The position numbers and the translations under genes are program-made. From JBLHGN01 sp047616325 (GTDB lineage Bacteria; Pseudomonadota; Gammaproteobacteria; Pseudomonadales; Cellvibrionaceae), in the NCBI GenBank assembly GCA_047616325.1, contig JBLHGN010000049.1, positions 1 to 17,313 of the forward strand: DNA of 17,313 bases, in the 5' to 3' direction. The notes under the pieces are model-generated. The model did not search any database. It had not been told where the DNA came from and saw only the letters and a program-made list of their open reading frames with translations. This document shows positions 7,990 to 15,333 of the stretch, in pieces (within the stretch, counting starts at the first letter, position 1; each line of letters starts with the position of its first letter).

Positions 7990-8329
7990 AACATTCTGAG
8001 ATGAGTTCGCAAGAACAAAAGAAAACAGATCACACCAAGCCTGCTAAAACCAAACACTTTCAACAAAGGTCTAAACGTACACTTTGGCATAGAAAAATAG
8101 GCACTTCCACATAAGGGGCGCAGAAATAATAAATAATCCAACAGCACTAAGTATACTTTATGCGTTCAAAAAATATTCAGACTATATAAAGCGCAGGTTT
8201 TTCCAAAAACAATCGCACCACACAGGAATCAAAGATAGAAAAACATAAAACCCAAATAAACTCGAAAAATAATTTCCCGTCAATTGACACTCGAATCCCT
8301 GTGCGATGGCACATTTAAAACAAAACACC
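7990..8329. other. Gap between doeC and otsB, probable ots leader
   Basis: A/T-rich non-coding stretch with no gene on either strand. It contains a possible minus-strand promoter near 8255-8283 (listed separately), and a small hairpin TGTGC-CATC-GCACA near 8300-8313 just after doeC. No T-run follows the hairpin, so read-through from doeC into otsB is not excluded. Confidence 0.45.
8255..8288 (-). promoter_or_regulatory. Candidate promoter with overlapping palindrome for otsB operon
   Basis: Read on the minus strand, TTGACG (8283-8278) and TTTATT (8260-8255) are separated by 17 nt, a sigma70-like arrangement with a weak -10. The -35 overlaps a perfect 10-bp palindrome GTCAATTGAC (8279-8288), which could be an operator. 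The untranslated leader would be long (about 260 nt). Confidence 0.3.
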
Positions 8330-9691
8330 TTACTTTATCCAAATTTGTTTGGCATTGACGAACTCTTTAATACCGTGGGGACCGAGCTCTCTACCTATAC
8401 CGGAACACTTCACACCTCCGCTCGGTAAGCGCGGATCGGTTTTAACGATGCCATTGACGGCGACCTGCCCGGCAATAATATTTTCGGCAAAATATTCCGC
8501 CACCTTGGTATTGTTCGTCCAGGCTGCTGCGCCCAAACCGTAGTCCGTTTGATTGGCCAGCTGCAACCCCATTTCGGCATTATCTATAGGTGTTACGCAT
8601 GCAACGGGGCCAAAGGTTTCCTCTATAAATACGCTCATATCGGGTGTTACATCGGTGAGCAGCGTTACCGGATAGAAATACCCCTTGCCCTCTGGCAGTA
8701 CGCCCCCCAGCAAGCATGTTGCCCCGGCATCGATTGAGCTTTGAACTTGACGGTGAAGATTATCACGCAAATCTTTGCGGGCGATGGGACCAATGTCGGT
8801 AGCTTGATCTTGCGGGTCACCCAAGGTCAATTTGCTAAGCCGCACCTTAAGCATGTCCACAAACGCGGGATAGATGGCTTTCTCGACCAAGATACGTTTA
8901 GCCGCTATACACGACTGACCTGCATTAATTATGCGAGATAACACCGCGGTATCGGCGGCTTTTTCTAAGTCGGCGTCGGCCATCACAATGCAGGGATCGG
9001 AACCGCCCAATTCAAGCACGCAGGGTTTGAGCGCTGCGCCTGCTGCGGCCGCCACCTTACGCCCCCCAACACTGGAACCTGTAAACGATACCGCTGCTAT
9101 TCGACCATCGGCTATTAGCGGGCTTACTGCAGGCGTCTCTAACGGTAAATTGACAAGAATATCGGCAGGGGCTTCAGCAGCGATAAACGCATCAGTAATG
9201 GCCTGGGCTGTTTTGGGAACATGGGGGTCGTGTTTCATTGCGCAGGTGTTGCCCGCCATCAGCGCAGGGGCACAAAAACGAAAGGCCAACCACAGGGGGG
9301 CATTCCACGGCAAAATACCCAAGATGGTACCCAGGGGCTGAAAACACACATAACTAAGGGATGCGTCGGAGAGCAGAATTTCTTTCTGTAAATATTGCTC
9401 GGCGTGTTCAGCGTAATATTCTGCACACCACGCCGATTTTTCAACCTCTGCTTCGCCCTCTTTAATAGGCTTACCCATTTCCTCCGCCATTATAATTGCA
9501 ATTTCACTTTTCTTTTTGCGCAATTCTACCGCGACATTTTTCAATACCACGCCACGCTCGACAAAGCTTTTTGTTTTCCACGTTTTGAAAGCCTGGTTAG
9601 CGCCGTTAAGCTGCACGTTCGTTTCCTCAGGCGTTAGAGGACTAATTTCATAAATTTGCTCGCCATTGGTGGGGTTGATTACCTGTAACAT
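8330..9691 (-). CDS. doeC: Aldehyde dehydrogenase, aspartate-semialdehyde type of ectoine degradation
   Basis: A 453-aa NAD(P)-dependent aldehyde dehydrogenase of the short, succinate-semialdehyde-dehydrogenase-like class. The catalytic Cys261 is in INAGQSC, the general base Glu227 is in LELGGSDP, and Asn130 is in LPWNAP, where most relatives have Phe instead of Ala at the next position. FTGSSVGG (203-210) is the cofactor loop and EETFGPV (357-363) is the usual C-terminal motif. In the ectoine pathway (DoeC in Halomonas, Ssd in other species) it would oxidise L-aspartate-beta-semialdehyde to aspartate. By sequence alone succinate semialdehyde is equally possible; the assignment rests on context. 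It starts 11 nt after doeA, with AAGG upstream of ATG 9691, so it is clearly in the same operon. Confidence 0.82.
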   Translation of the reverse strand: MLQVINPTNGEQIYEISPLTPEETNVQLNGANQAFKTWKTKSFVERGVVLKNVAVELRKKKSEIAIIMAEEMGKPIKEGEAEVEKSAWCAEYYAEHAEQYLQKEILLSDASLSYVCFQPLGTILGILPWNAPLWLAFRFCAPALMAGNTCAMKHDPHVPKTAQAITDAFIAAEAPADILVNLPLETPAVSPLIADGRIAAVSFTGSSVGGRKVAAAAGAALKPCVLELGGSDPCIVMADADLEKAADTAVLSRIINAGQSCIAAKRILVEKAIYPAFVDMLKVRLSKLTLGDPQDQATDIGPIARKDLRDNLHRQVQSSIDAGATCLLGGVLPEGKGYFYPVTLLTDVTPDMSVFIEETFGPVACVTPIDNAEMGLQLANQTDYGLGAAAWTNNTKVAEYFAENIIAGQVAVNGIVKTDPRLPSGGVKCSGIGRELGPHGIKEFVNAKQIWIK

Positions 9692-9702
9692 TTGCTATGG
9701 CC

Positions 9703-10989
9703 TTATTTTTTTTCCAATGAAGAAGAAATATTCGCGTTGGTTTTATTAATGGGCGTTGCCGCCACTTCTTTCACCGATGCCACGGCGAACTCCGGCGGAC
9801 TAACAACTCTTGCGAGAACCGGCTTATCAGGAACGAAGGTAAAGTCTTTGTCAAGGGTGAAAAATGATTCGCAGCCGCTATCAGTGATATAAATCGTGTC
9901 GGAAATCCCACAGGTCTTGTCGCCATCTACCCCCCACAGCCAGGGAATAACATGAAACGTCATACCTTCTTTAAGTACGGCTCCGTCGCCTTGCTTTAAA
10001 CTGACGATATAACCTTCATCCCAACTAGGTGGAAACGCGATGCCAATAGAATAACCAGAACGAGTGATTAAGTTGGCACCAACGCCATTTTGCTGGCAAA
10101 TATCGCGCACAATGTTATCGGCATCGGAGACCGTCATACCCGGCTGAATTAAATTATGCAGCGTGCTAAGTGCGCGCTTCATACATTCTTGCGCCATGTA
10201 CATAGAATCCGACAACCCACCCAATACGGCTGTGCGCATCATCGCTGTATGATATCTACGATAACACCCGCCCACTTCTAAAAAGACGTGTTCTCCGGCT
10301 TGCACCTCACGCCCTTCCCAGGTGGCATGACCGATCATGGAACGCGGACCAGAGGTAACATAAGGCATTACGGCAGGCGCTTCGCCACCGGCTCGAAACA
10401 TGGCTGAGCTAATCGCGCCAGCAATTTCGTTTTCGGTAACTCCCACCGAAATTGAATTTAACCCTGCTAGCATACCGGCTTCGGTTGCTTTTGCCGCGCG
10501 ACGCATAATATCGAGCTCAGCTGGCGATTTGCAGATGCGCCCCTCTTCGACAATACCGAAACAATCCATTAATTTTCCCTTGGTCAAGGTGGTATGAATT
10601 CGGTCTTGCTGGTAAGCGGGAAAAAAGTAACTGTTGCGTTCATAGCCTATACGTTTTTCCGACAAAGAAAATTCGTGAAAGGCGTCAACCAGGGTTTGAA
10701 TTGCATCGCCGGTATCACCGTAAGGCCGAGTTTTTTCCACCCAAGTGCGCACGATAACATTAGACTCCTCCATCGCCCGCGTAATCATAAACGGCTCTTG
10801 CTCTAGGGGCACAACCAAGGCTTGAAAAAACGAATAACCGGTGGTTTGGTAGTCCGTTAAATACATGATATTTTCCGGGTCTGTGATAATCACGGCATCT
10901 AAATGACGTTCGGCGATTCGCTTCCTCAGCGCACCCAATCTCATTTCGTATTCCTCCGCAGGGAAGGTCATATCATCGCGGCTTCTCAT
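9703..10989 (-). CDS. doeA: Ectoine hydrolase (metal-free M24 fold)
   Basis: The protein has the creatinase-like N-terminal domain (about 10-150) and the M24 'pita-bread' domain (about 155-390). It lacks all five usual metal ligands: the first Asp region reads FLEVGGCYRRYH (Glu238, His247), the His site reads GYSIGIAFPPSW (312-323), and the two C-terminal Glu sites read FHVIPW and GISDTIYIT. This fits DoeA/EutD, known as an M24-type ectoine hydrolase that opens the ring to N-acetyl-diaminobutyrate. ATG 10989 overlaps the doeD stop as ATGA and follows GGAGG. At 428 aa it is about 30 residues longer than I recall for the family, through a C-terminal Ala/Val/Thr/Ser-rich tail (about 395-428). 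Acts in the cytoplasm with the deacetylase encoded two genes upstream. Confidence 0.85.
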   Translation of the reverse strand: MRSRDDMTFPAEEYEMRLGALRKRIAERHLDAVIITDPENIMYLTDYQTTGYSFFQALVVPLEQEPFMITRAMEESNVIVRTWVEKTRPYGDTGDAIQTLVDAFHEFSLSEKRIGYERNSYFFPAYQQDRIHTTLTKGKLMDCFGIVEEGRICKSPAELDIMRRAAKATEAGMLAGLNSISVGVTENEIAGAISSAMFRAGGEAPAVMPYVTSGPRSMIGHATWEGREVQAGEHVFLEVGGCYRRYHTAMMRTAVLGGLSDSMYMAQECMKRALSTLHNLIQPGMTVSDADNIVRDICQQNGVGANLITRSGYSIGIAFPPSWDEGYIVSLKQGDGAVLKEGMTFHVIPWLWGVDGDKTCGISDTIYITDSGCESFFTLDKDFTFVPDKPVLARVVSPPEFAVASVKEVAATPINKTNANISSSLEKK

Positions 10990-12257
10990 AGCGCCTCCAT
11001 TACTTCGTGTGTTGCCGCAAGCAATGTCGCCAAGCCCTCATTTAAATCGTCGTAGGGAATAGTGAGTGGTGGTATAACTTTTAATACTCGGCCACCACTG
11101 CCACAGGCAGTGATTAACAGCCCACGCGTAAAACATTTATCAAGTACTGCTCTGGCTATATCGCCACTGCCCATATCGAGACCGTAAATCATGCCTTTAC
11201 CGCGCAGGGCAAGTTGACCGTAGTTCTTGACAAGTGGCTGCAAGGTCTTATCTATGTGTTTTGACTTTTCTTTCACCTGGGTCATCAACTCGTCGTCTTC
11301 GAAATAACTCAAAGCCTCCGCTCCGGCAACAAAAGAAAGGCCTTGGCCGCGAAAAGTTCCGGTGTGTTCACCGGGCAACCAGTGTTTGTCGTGTTCGGGT
11401 TTAACCAGATTCATCGCCATTGGTGTACCCGCTCCGCCGATGCCTTTTGCGAGACAGACAATATCCGGATCAATGCCTAAATCATCAAAACTGAAAAAAG
11501 AGCCGGTGCGTCCACAGCCAACCTGGATTTCATCGATAATCAACAGAGCGTCTAGATCTTTGGCCAGCTGCGCCAATGCTTGCATCCACTCTTCACTGGC
11601 GATATTGACACCGCCTTCGGCTTGAATCGTTTCCACCAAAAAGGCAGCCGGCTTGGCGCAACCACTTGAACCCTCTAAAAACTGACCGCGCATTTCGTCG
11701 ATGCTGCTCATTCCACAATTCATTTTGCAGCCGGCGCAGGTTGTGGTGCAACCAAAGGGATAATGGGCAACGTTATTCAACTCCACTCCGGCGGCGCCAC
11801 GAAAATATTCGTTTGCGGTGCACGCGAGCGAGCCAAGTGTCATGCCGTGAAAACCTTTGGTAAACGAGACAACTTTTGAACGCCCGGTTACCCGCCGAGC
11901 CAATTTGAGCGCGGCCTCGACGGCATTGGTGCCTGTGGGTCCCATAAATTGAATTTTATGAGGCATGTTGCGCGGTTCAAGTATTGTTTTTACAAAACGC
12001 GTCATAAAATCACGCTTGGCAGTGGTGTGTAAATCCAAGCTATGCAACACACCATCTTTCTGTAAATAGCTGATCATCGCGGTCTTCATGCGCTCGTTAT
12101 TGTGACCAAAGTTCAAAACTCCCGCACCGGCAAAAAAGTCGATATATTCATTGCCCTGGTCATCGGTTTGGCGGGAATTTTTTGCGGTGTCAAACACCAC
12201 CGGATACACTCGGCAGTAGGCACGAATATCGGATTCACGTTGATCAAATATATTCAT
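10986..12257 (-). CDS. doeD: Diaminobutyrate aminotransferase (class III, EctB-like)
   Basis: A PLP-dependent class III aminotransferase of 423 aa. The start MNIFDQRESDIRAYCR and the segment FFAGAGVLNFGHNN (41-54) are very close to EctB. GPTGTNAVEAALKLAR (106-121) is the phosphate-binding part, IIDEIQVGCGRTG (240-252, Asp242) contacts the cofactor ring, and Lys271 in CLAKGIGG carries PLP. In this cluster it most likely runs in the degradative direction, converting L-2,4-diaminobutyrate to aspartate semialdehyde (DoeD role); no ectA or ectC is in the window, so a biosynthetic EctB role is less likely but possible elsewhere. A four-Cys cluster (C170, C174, C177, C181) replaces a stretch that has no such cluster in the EctB proteins I remember. 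ATG 12257 has GGAG 7 nt upstream. A minus-strand TATACT (12311-12306) in the 108-bp gap before it may be a -10. Confidence 0.85.
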   Translation of the reverse strand: MNIFDQRESDIRAYCRVYPVVFDTAKNSRQTDDQGNEYIDFFAGAGVLNFGHNNERMKTAMISYLQKDGVLHSLDLHTTAKRDFMTRFVKTILEPRNMPHKIQFMGPTGTNAVEAALKLARRVTGRSKVVSFTKGFHGMTLGSLACTANEYFRGAAGVELNNVAHYPFGCTTTCAGCKMNCGMSSIDEMRGQFLEGSSGCAKPAAFLVETIQAEGGVNIASEEWMQALAQLAKDLDALLIIDEIQVGCGRTGSFFSFDDLGIDPDIVCLAKGIGGAGTPMAMNLVKPEHDKHWLPGEHTGTFRGQGLSFVAGAEALSYFEDDELMTQVKEKSKHIDKTLQPLVKNYGQLALRGKGMIYGLDMGSGDIARAVLDKCFTRGLLITACGSGGRVLKVIPPLTIPYDDLNEGLATLLAATHEVMEAL

Positions 12258-12365
12258 CTATCTCTCCGTTTTGTTTGAATTAATCGCATTGACAGCGACA
12301 AAAAAAGTATAGTTGAAATTTGGTAGTTGCTAGCCATGCAGCGAGCACTTAAGTCAAGGTCGCGC

Positions 12366-13553
12366 TTAAAACGAAGTCGCGTTTAGTTCTTTCGGTAAGG
12401 GCGCCTGAACCAGTTCGGCAAAAAGCCCGCATACCCTTGGAATCAAACGATCGTTAAAGTCATAGTGGGCGTTATGGCAGGGCTTTTGATGATGTTTATC
12501 GCCGTCGTCTGCGCCGATGAGGGCAAAGGCGCCGGGAATTTCGCTCAGGTAATAGCTAAAATCTTCCGACGCCATGATGGGTAGCGGTGTAGCTGAAGCG
12601 ATAGCCTCCAAGCCCCACTGCCGCTGCCAAATTTCTCGCACGCGCGCCGCTGGTATTGGGTGATTAATTGTGGCCTGGTAACGATTCTGAATGTCCACTT
12701 CACAATCAACGCCGTAAGCGCTGCCAATATTGCAACTAACTTCCACCAGCAAAGCGTTGAGTTGTTGACGCAAGGCTTCGTTGGGCACGCGAATACTGCC
12801 GCTCAATATTGCTGTCTCGGCAATCACGGTGGCAGCGCTAAGTGCATCAATCGAGGTTACACTTACTACAGCACTGTTTTGAGGTGAAATGCGTCGCGCC
12901 ACGATCTGCTGCAAACCCATCACAATGGCACTTGCCGCCAGCACGGGATCACGACAGAGTTCGGGTTGGCTGGCATGGCCCCCTATTCCCGTCACAGTGA
13001 TAGTAAACGTGCCATTGCCACACATAACGATATCGTCTGGGCAGGCGAGCTGAGCGAAGGGTATCGCCGGCCAATTGTGCCAGCCGAATATTTCATCGAC
13101 GCCATCGAGCGCACCATCCTGAATCATAAACTTGGCGCCGTGACCACCTTCTTCAGCGGGCTGAAACAGTAAACTTACCTTTCCCAAAAGGCTGCTTTCG
13201 TGCAATTTGAGCCAGCGCGCCGCACCAAGTAAGGTCGCCGTGTGCCCATCGTGTCCACAAGCATGCATACAGCCAGGCGATTCCGACCGATAAGATTTTT
13301 CGGTTTTTTCGCTAATGGGCAAGGCATCTATATCGCCGCGCAAGGCGGTGTGTTTGGTATTTTGACCGGGGGCATTTAATGTAGCGACCGTGCCAGTACC
13401 AGCACATGCGCGCCAGGGGATATCGAGTAATTCGAGCTCCCGTCTAATTAAGCGCGCGGTCTTTTCTTCCTTCCAGCTCAGTTCTGGGTGGCGATGAAGT
13501 TCGTGACGCAGTTGCTGCGCGTGCTGAATAATAGAATGCCAATTATTTGTCAT
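12366..13553 (-). CDS. doeB2: N-acetyl-diaminobutyrate deacetylase (M20D amidohydrolase)
   Basis: A 395-aa M20D metallo-amidohydrolase related to hippurate hydrolase and N-acetyl amino acid deacetylases. Dinuclear metal ligands are visible: Cys99 and His101 in HACGHDGH, Glu135 in QPAEEGG (Glu134 as general base), His159 in GWHNWP, and His360 in CHNAHYDFND. GIGGHAS (189-195) marks the dimerisation/lid domain. In ectoine degradation this DoeB2-type enzyme would remove acetate from N-acetyl-L-2,4-diaminobutyrate, releasing the substrate of the aminotransferase. It is not the classical DoeB (AstE/AspA-type) enzyme; the assignment depends on the neighbours doeD, doeA and doeC. It is the first gene of the unit; AGAG precedes ATG 13553 weakly. 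The 108-bp gap to doeD leaves room for a separate promoter. Confidence 0.8.
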   Translation of the reverse strand: MTNNWHSIIQHAQQLRHELHRHPELSWKEEKTARLIRRELELLDIPWRACAGTGTVATLNAPGQNTKHTALRGDIDALPISEKTEKSYRSESPGCMHACGHDGHTATLLGAARWLKLHESSLLGKVSLLFQPAEEGGHGAKFMIQDGALDGVDEIFGWHNWPAIPFAQLACPDDIVMCGNGTFTITVTGIGGHASQPELCRDPVLAASAIVMGLQQIVARRISPQNSAVVSVTSIDALSAATVIAETAILSGSIRVPNEALRQQLNALLVEVSCNIGSAYGVDCEVDIQNRYQATINHPIPAARVREIWQRQWGLEAIASATPLPIMASEDFSYYLSEIPGAFALIGADDGDKHHQKPCHNAHYDFNDRLIPRVCGLFAELVQAPLPKELNATSF

Positions 13554-13597
13554 AGACTTCTCTGCCGTAAGGCGTACTGTACTATGAAGACCTTTAA

Positions 13598-13619
13598 ATC
13601 TAAAGTTGATCTAAAGTTG
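13598..13619. promoter_or_regulatory. Tandem 11-bp direct repeat upstream of doeB2
   Basis: ATCTAAAGTTG occurs twice with no spacer (13598-13608 and 13609-13619), ending about 45 bp before the doeB2 start. An exact 11-bp period puts both copies on the same face of the helix, as for activator sites. A regulatory role is inferred from position. Confidence 0.4.
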
Positions 13620-13896
13620 AGAATAAATCTAGTTACGTGTACTTGTATATTTTTTGCTCGCTCGCGATGAGCTGATTGAGGTAAAACGGCTTAACGGCCT
13701 TGAATTACGTATTTTTAAATTGAGCGGATCTTTCAAACTGTTAAGCGCTACAGAATAAAATATATTTGATGCATTAACTCTAATGCAAGTGCTGTTCCAA
13801 GATAAGAATACACGTGAGTTCAACCGCACAAAGGTGCTGAAGACTCCACGCAGTATAGACTAAACCGTACTTAATAGCGAAACTAGCATTACACAC

Positions 13897-13912
13897 GTCT
13901 AACCAGTTAGAC
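13897..13912. promoter_or_regulatory. Palindrome GTCTAAC-CA-GTTAGAC
   Basis: Perfect 7-bp arms separated by 2 bp, about 345 bp upstream of doeB2 and 285 bp upstream of the antitoxin remnant. It could be an operator for either side, or a small hairpin. No T-run follows directly on either strand, although T-rich sequence begins a few bases on. Confidence 0.35.
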
Positions 13913-14195
13913 TACATTTTTCATATAAATACATCATCGAAAATCAGTTTTTTTGATGTTTTTTTTGATATTTAGTTGGCACTGCAAAACTATTTTCTAA
14001 GCGTAGATTTGAGGCTAACACTACAAGCACTACAGCAACGTTTGTCGCCAAGTTGCGCCAGTGAAAGTTTACAGCAATCACATATTGACGAGTAGAGCAC
14101 AGCACAGCACTCCATACTATAAGCTTAAAAAGCGTTTAAACAATAGGCATAGAACATTATTTCGCCTGCAGCAATACCCGCAACAAACAAAATAA

Positions 14196-14524
14196 ATGAC
14201 CTTAAAACGCATCGAAGAACTGTGCGATGCTTCCCCAAAAACGCCACAATACGATGAACTGGATGTGTTGAGTACGTTGGTCAATGCCTATGAAGAGGCT
14301 CATTTTCCGATAGCCAAGCCTGATCCGATTGAAGCTATAAAATTTCGGATGGATCAACTGGGGTTAGACGATAAAGATTTGACACCTTTTATCGGTGCTA
14401 GAAGTAAGGATAGTGAGGTCTTGAATCTCAAGAGAAGCCTTACCTTCCGGTGATCAGAAAATTGTCAGAAGGGCTTCATATACCAGCGGAAAGCTTAATT
14501 CGAGAGTACCCACTTTCTCGATAA
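14196..14524 (+). pseudogene. higA: HigA-like antitoxin, frameshifted and orphan
   Basis: The first frame (14196-14453) reads like the N-terminal and middle parts of the HigA antitoxin: RIEELCDASPKTPQYDELDVL, then VNAYEEAHFPI, PDPIEAIKFRMDQLGL and the helix-turn-helix DLTPFIGARSKDSEVLNLKR. At about 14446 one base appears to be missing. The next frame (from CCG at 14447) continues the family C terminus as PVIRKLSEGLHIPAESLIREY and stops at 14524. The N terminus also looks shortened, going directly from MTLK to RIEEL where relatives have about 13 more residues in between. No HigB toxin frame precedes it. An intact antitoxin would be a DNA-binding repressor; this copy would lack its last helices. 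Either decay or a sequencing error explains the frameshift. Confidence 0.75.
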
Positions 14525-14606
14525 TTAATTAGGGAATAAATTTACTGCTGACAAACGCAGCTCAAGCGCGCGTAGGGCCTTAATTGCACTTTTCGACACT
14601 AAATCC

Positions 14607-14635
14607 TTGATCGAGACTCGGAATTCTACTCTAAT
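14607..14635 (+). promoter_or_regulatory. Candidate sigma70 promoter for the four-gene unit
   Basis: TTGATC (14607-14612) and TCTAAT (14630-14635) are spaced by 17 nt, matching the consensus in 4 and 5 of 6 positions. They lie about 78 bp before the first small gene. Confidence 0.45.
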
Positions 14636-14712
14636 TTGCATAGTTCAAATGTGGTGGTACGCTAGCTTCAAGAAATAGATATCATCTAGTAGGAAAATGA
14701 GGAGATTGGAAT

Positions 14713-14796
14713 ATGCTGCAAGAAACAATAACTAATTTAATAGGCGTTCTAGCATTCATACCTATTCTCTGGGTTATATTTGGGTTTATTACCTAG
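14713..14796 (+). CDS. 27-aa membrane peptide
   Basis: ATG 14713 follows a strong ribosome site (AGGAG within ATGAGGAGATTGGAAT). The peptide MLQETITNLI... continues as one hydrophobic helix from about residue 7 to the end (IGVLAFIPILWVIFGFIT), so it should insert in the inner membrane. Its stop codon TAG is directly followed by the ATG of the next gene, with no spacer. Unknown family. Small hydrophobic peptides of this size are often toxins or membrane-protein partners, but nothing here decides that. Confidence 0.5.
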   Translation: MLQETITNLIGVLAFIPILWVIFGFIT

Positions 14797-15006
14797 ATGA
14801 TTGGGCGTTTCCACTTAAAGGCCAGAATCAATAATCATGGCATGGATATTCCTTCGCTAAAAGATTGTTTGTCCGGGGGAATTCCTATGTTTATGCATAT
14901 CATGTTTCTTATGCAATGTGGCATAGTCTATCAATTGGATGACTGGAGCTCTGATGATATAGCTGCATTGAGACGGTCTAAATTTCTAGTAATCGACAAC
15001 TCTTAA
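14797..15006 (+). CDS. Hypothetical protein, 69 aa
   Basis: ATG 14797 immediately follows the stop of the 27-aa peptide and has no clear ribosome site of its own, so translation would depend on coupling. An internal ATG (residue 16, MDIPSLKD) is another possible start. The sequence has a Met- and Phe-rich middle (GIPMFMHIMFLMQCGIV, about residues 28-44), hydrophobic enough to be buried or membrane-associated, and an acidic-to-basic tail DDWSSDDIAALRRSKFLV. I do not recognise it. Its stop TAA overlaps the Shine-Dalgarno of the next gene, which argues that the four small genes form one transcript. Confidence 0.5.
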   Translation: MIGRFHLKARINNHGMDIPSLKDCLSGGIPMFMHIMFLMQCGIVYQLDDWSSDDIAALRRSKFLVIDNS

Positions 15007-15017
15007 GGAGATTGGAA

Positions 15018-15332
15018 TTGACAGATTCTGCCAAATTTTGCTTACCTGACGAATCTTGCATGTTACGTCCTGTTCGCTGGATCGGTGAGAATGATATTCG
15101 GTTATACGAACCCGTTCAATTCACTGGCTCCAACCCTGCTGGCTCTTGTCTTACTTATTACAGACGCTGCAAGGTATTTGGTGGTGTAGCTGAAAACGAA
15201 CGTGAAACGGCTGGTATGTGCGACGTACTTGATTCAAATCTTGATATTGTTACCGACTTTCCTCTAACCCAAAAAGGGCTTAAATGGCTATACAAAGCCC
15301 TAGACTCACGCAAAGAAGAAGGATCATTGTAA
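15018..15332 (+). CDS. Hypothetical protein, ~105 aa, TTG start
   Basis: The start is TTG 15018, 7 nt after AAGGAG (15005-15010); a TTG at 15012 is in frame but too close to the ribosome site, and the first ATG is 14 codons further in (15060). The leader AGGAGATTGGAAT is identical to the one before the 27-aa peptide. The product is a soluble-looking protein with four Cys in the first ~70 residues, a central RWIGENDIRLYEPVQFTG stretch suggesting beta-strands, and a C-terminal helix (PLTQKGLKWLYKAL). I do not recognise the family. Stop at 15332 is one base before the next ATG, so it is part of the same unit. Confidence 0.55.
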   Translation: MTDSAKFCLPDESCMLRPVRWIGENDIRLYEPVQFTGSNPAGSCLTYYRRCKVFGGVAENERETAGMCDVLDSNLDIVTDFPLTQKGLKWLYKALDSRKEEGSL

Positions 15333-15333
15333 T

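Larger units (their letters stand above)
13554..14195. other. Upstream region of the doe cluster
   Basis: No gene is supported on either strand. The region holds a tandem 11-bp repeat close to doeB2, a perfect palindrome at 13897-13912, two long T-runs near 13950-13970, and short GCACA repeats near 14097-14110. It lies at the edge between the solute genes and the accessory DNA on the right. No ectoine regulator gene (EnuR or DoeX type) is present here. Confidence 0.5.

Noticed and set aside
13629..13829. Minus-strand frame of 66 codons upstream of doeB2
   Set aside because: Low-complexity Ser/Arg/Asn composition, no ribosome site, and it covers the promoter region.
13897..13912. Integron attC site
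   Set aside because: Core-like halves are only 2 bp apart, whereas attC sites need tens of bases of folded sequence between them; no other attC-like site was seen nearby.
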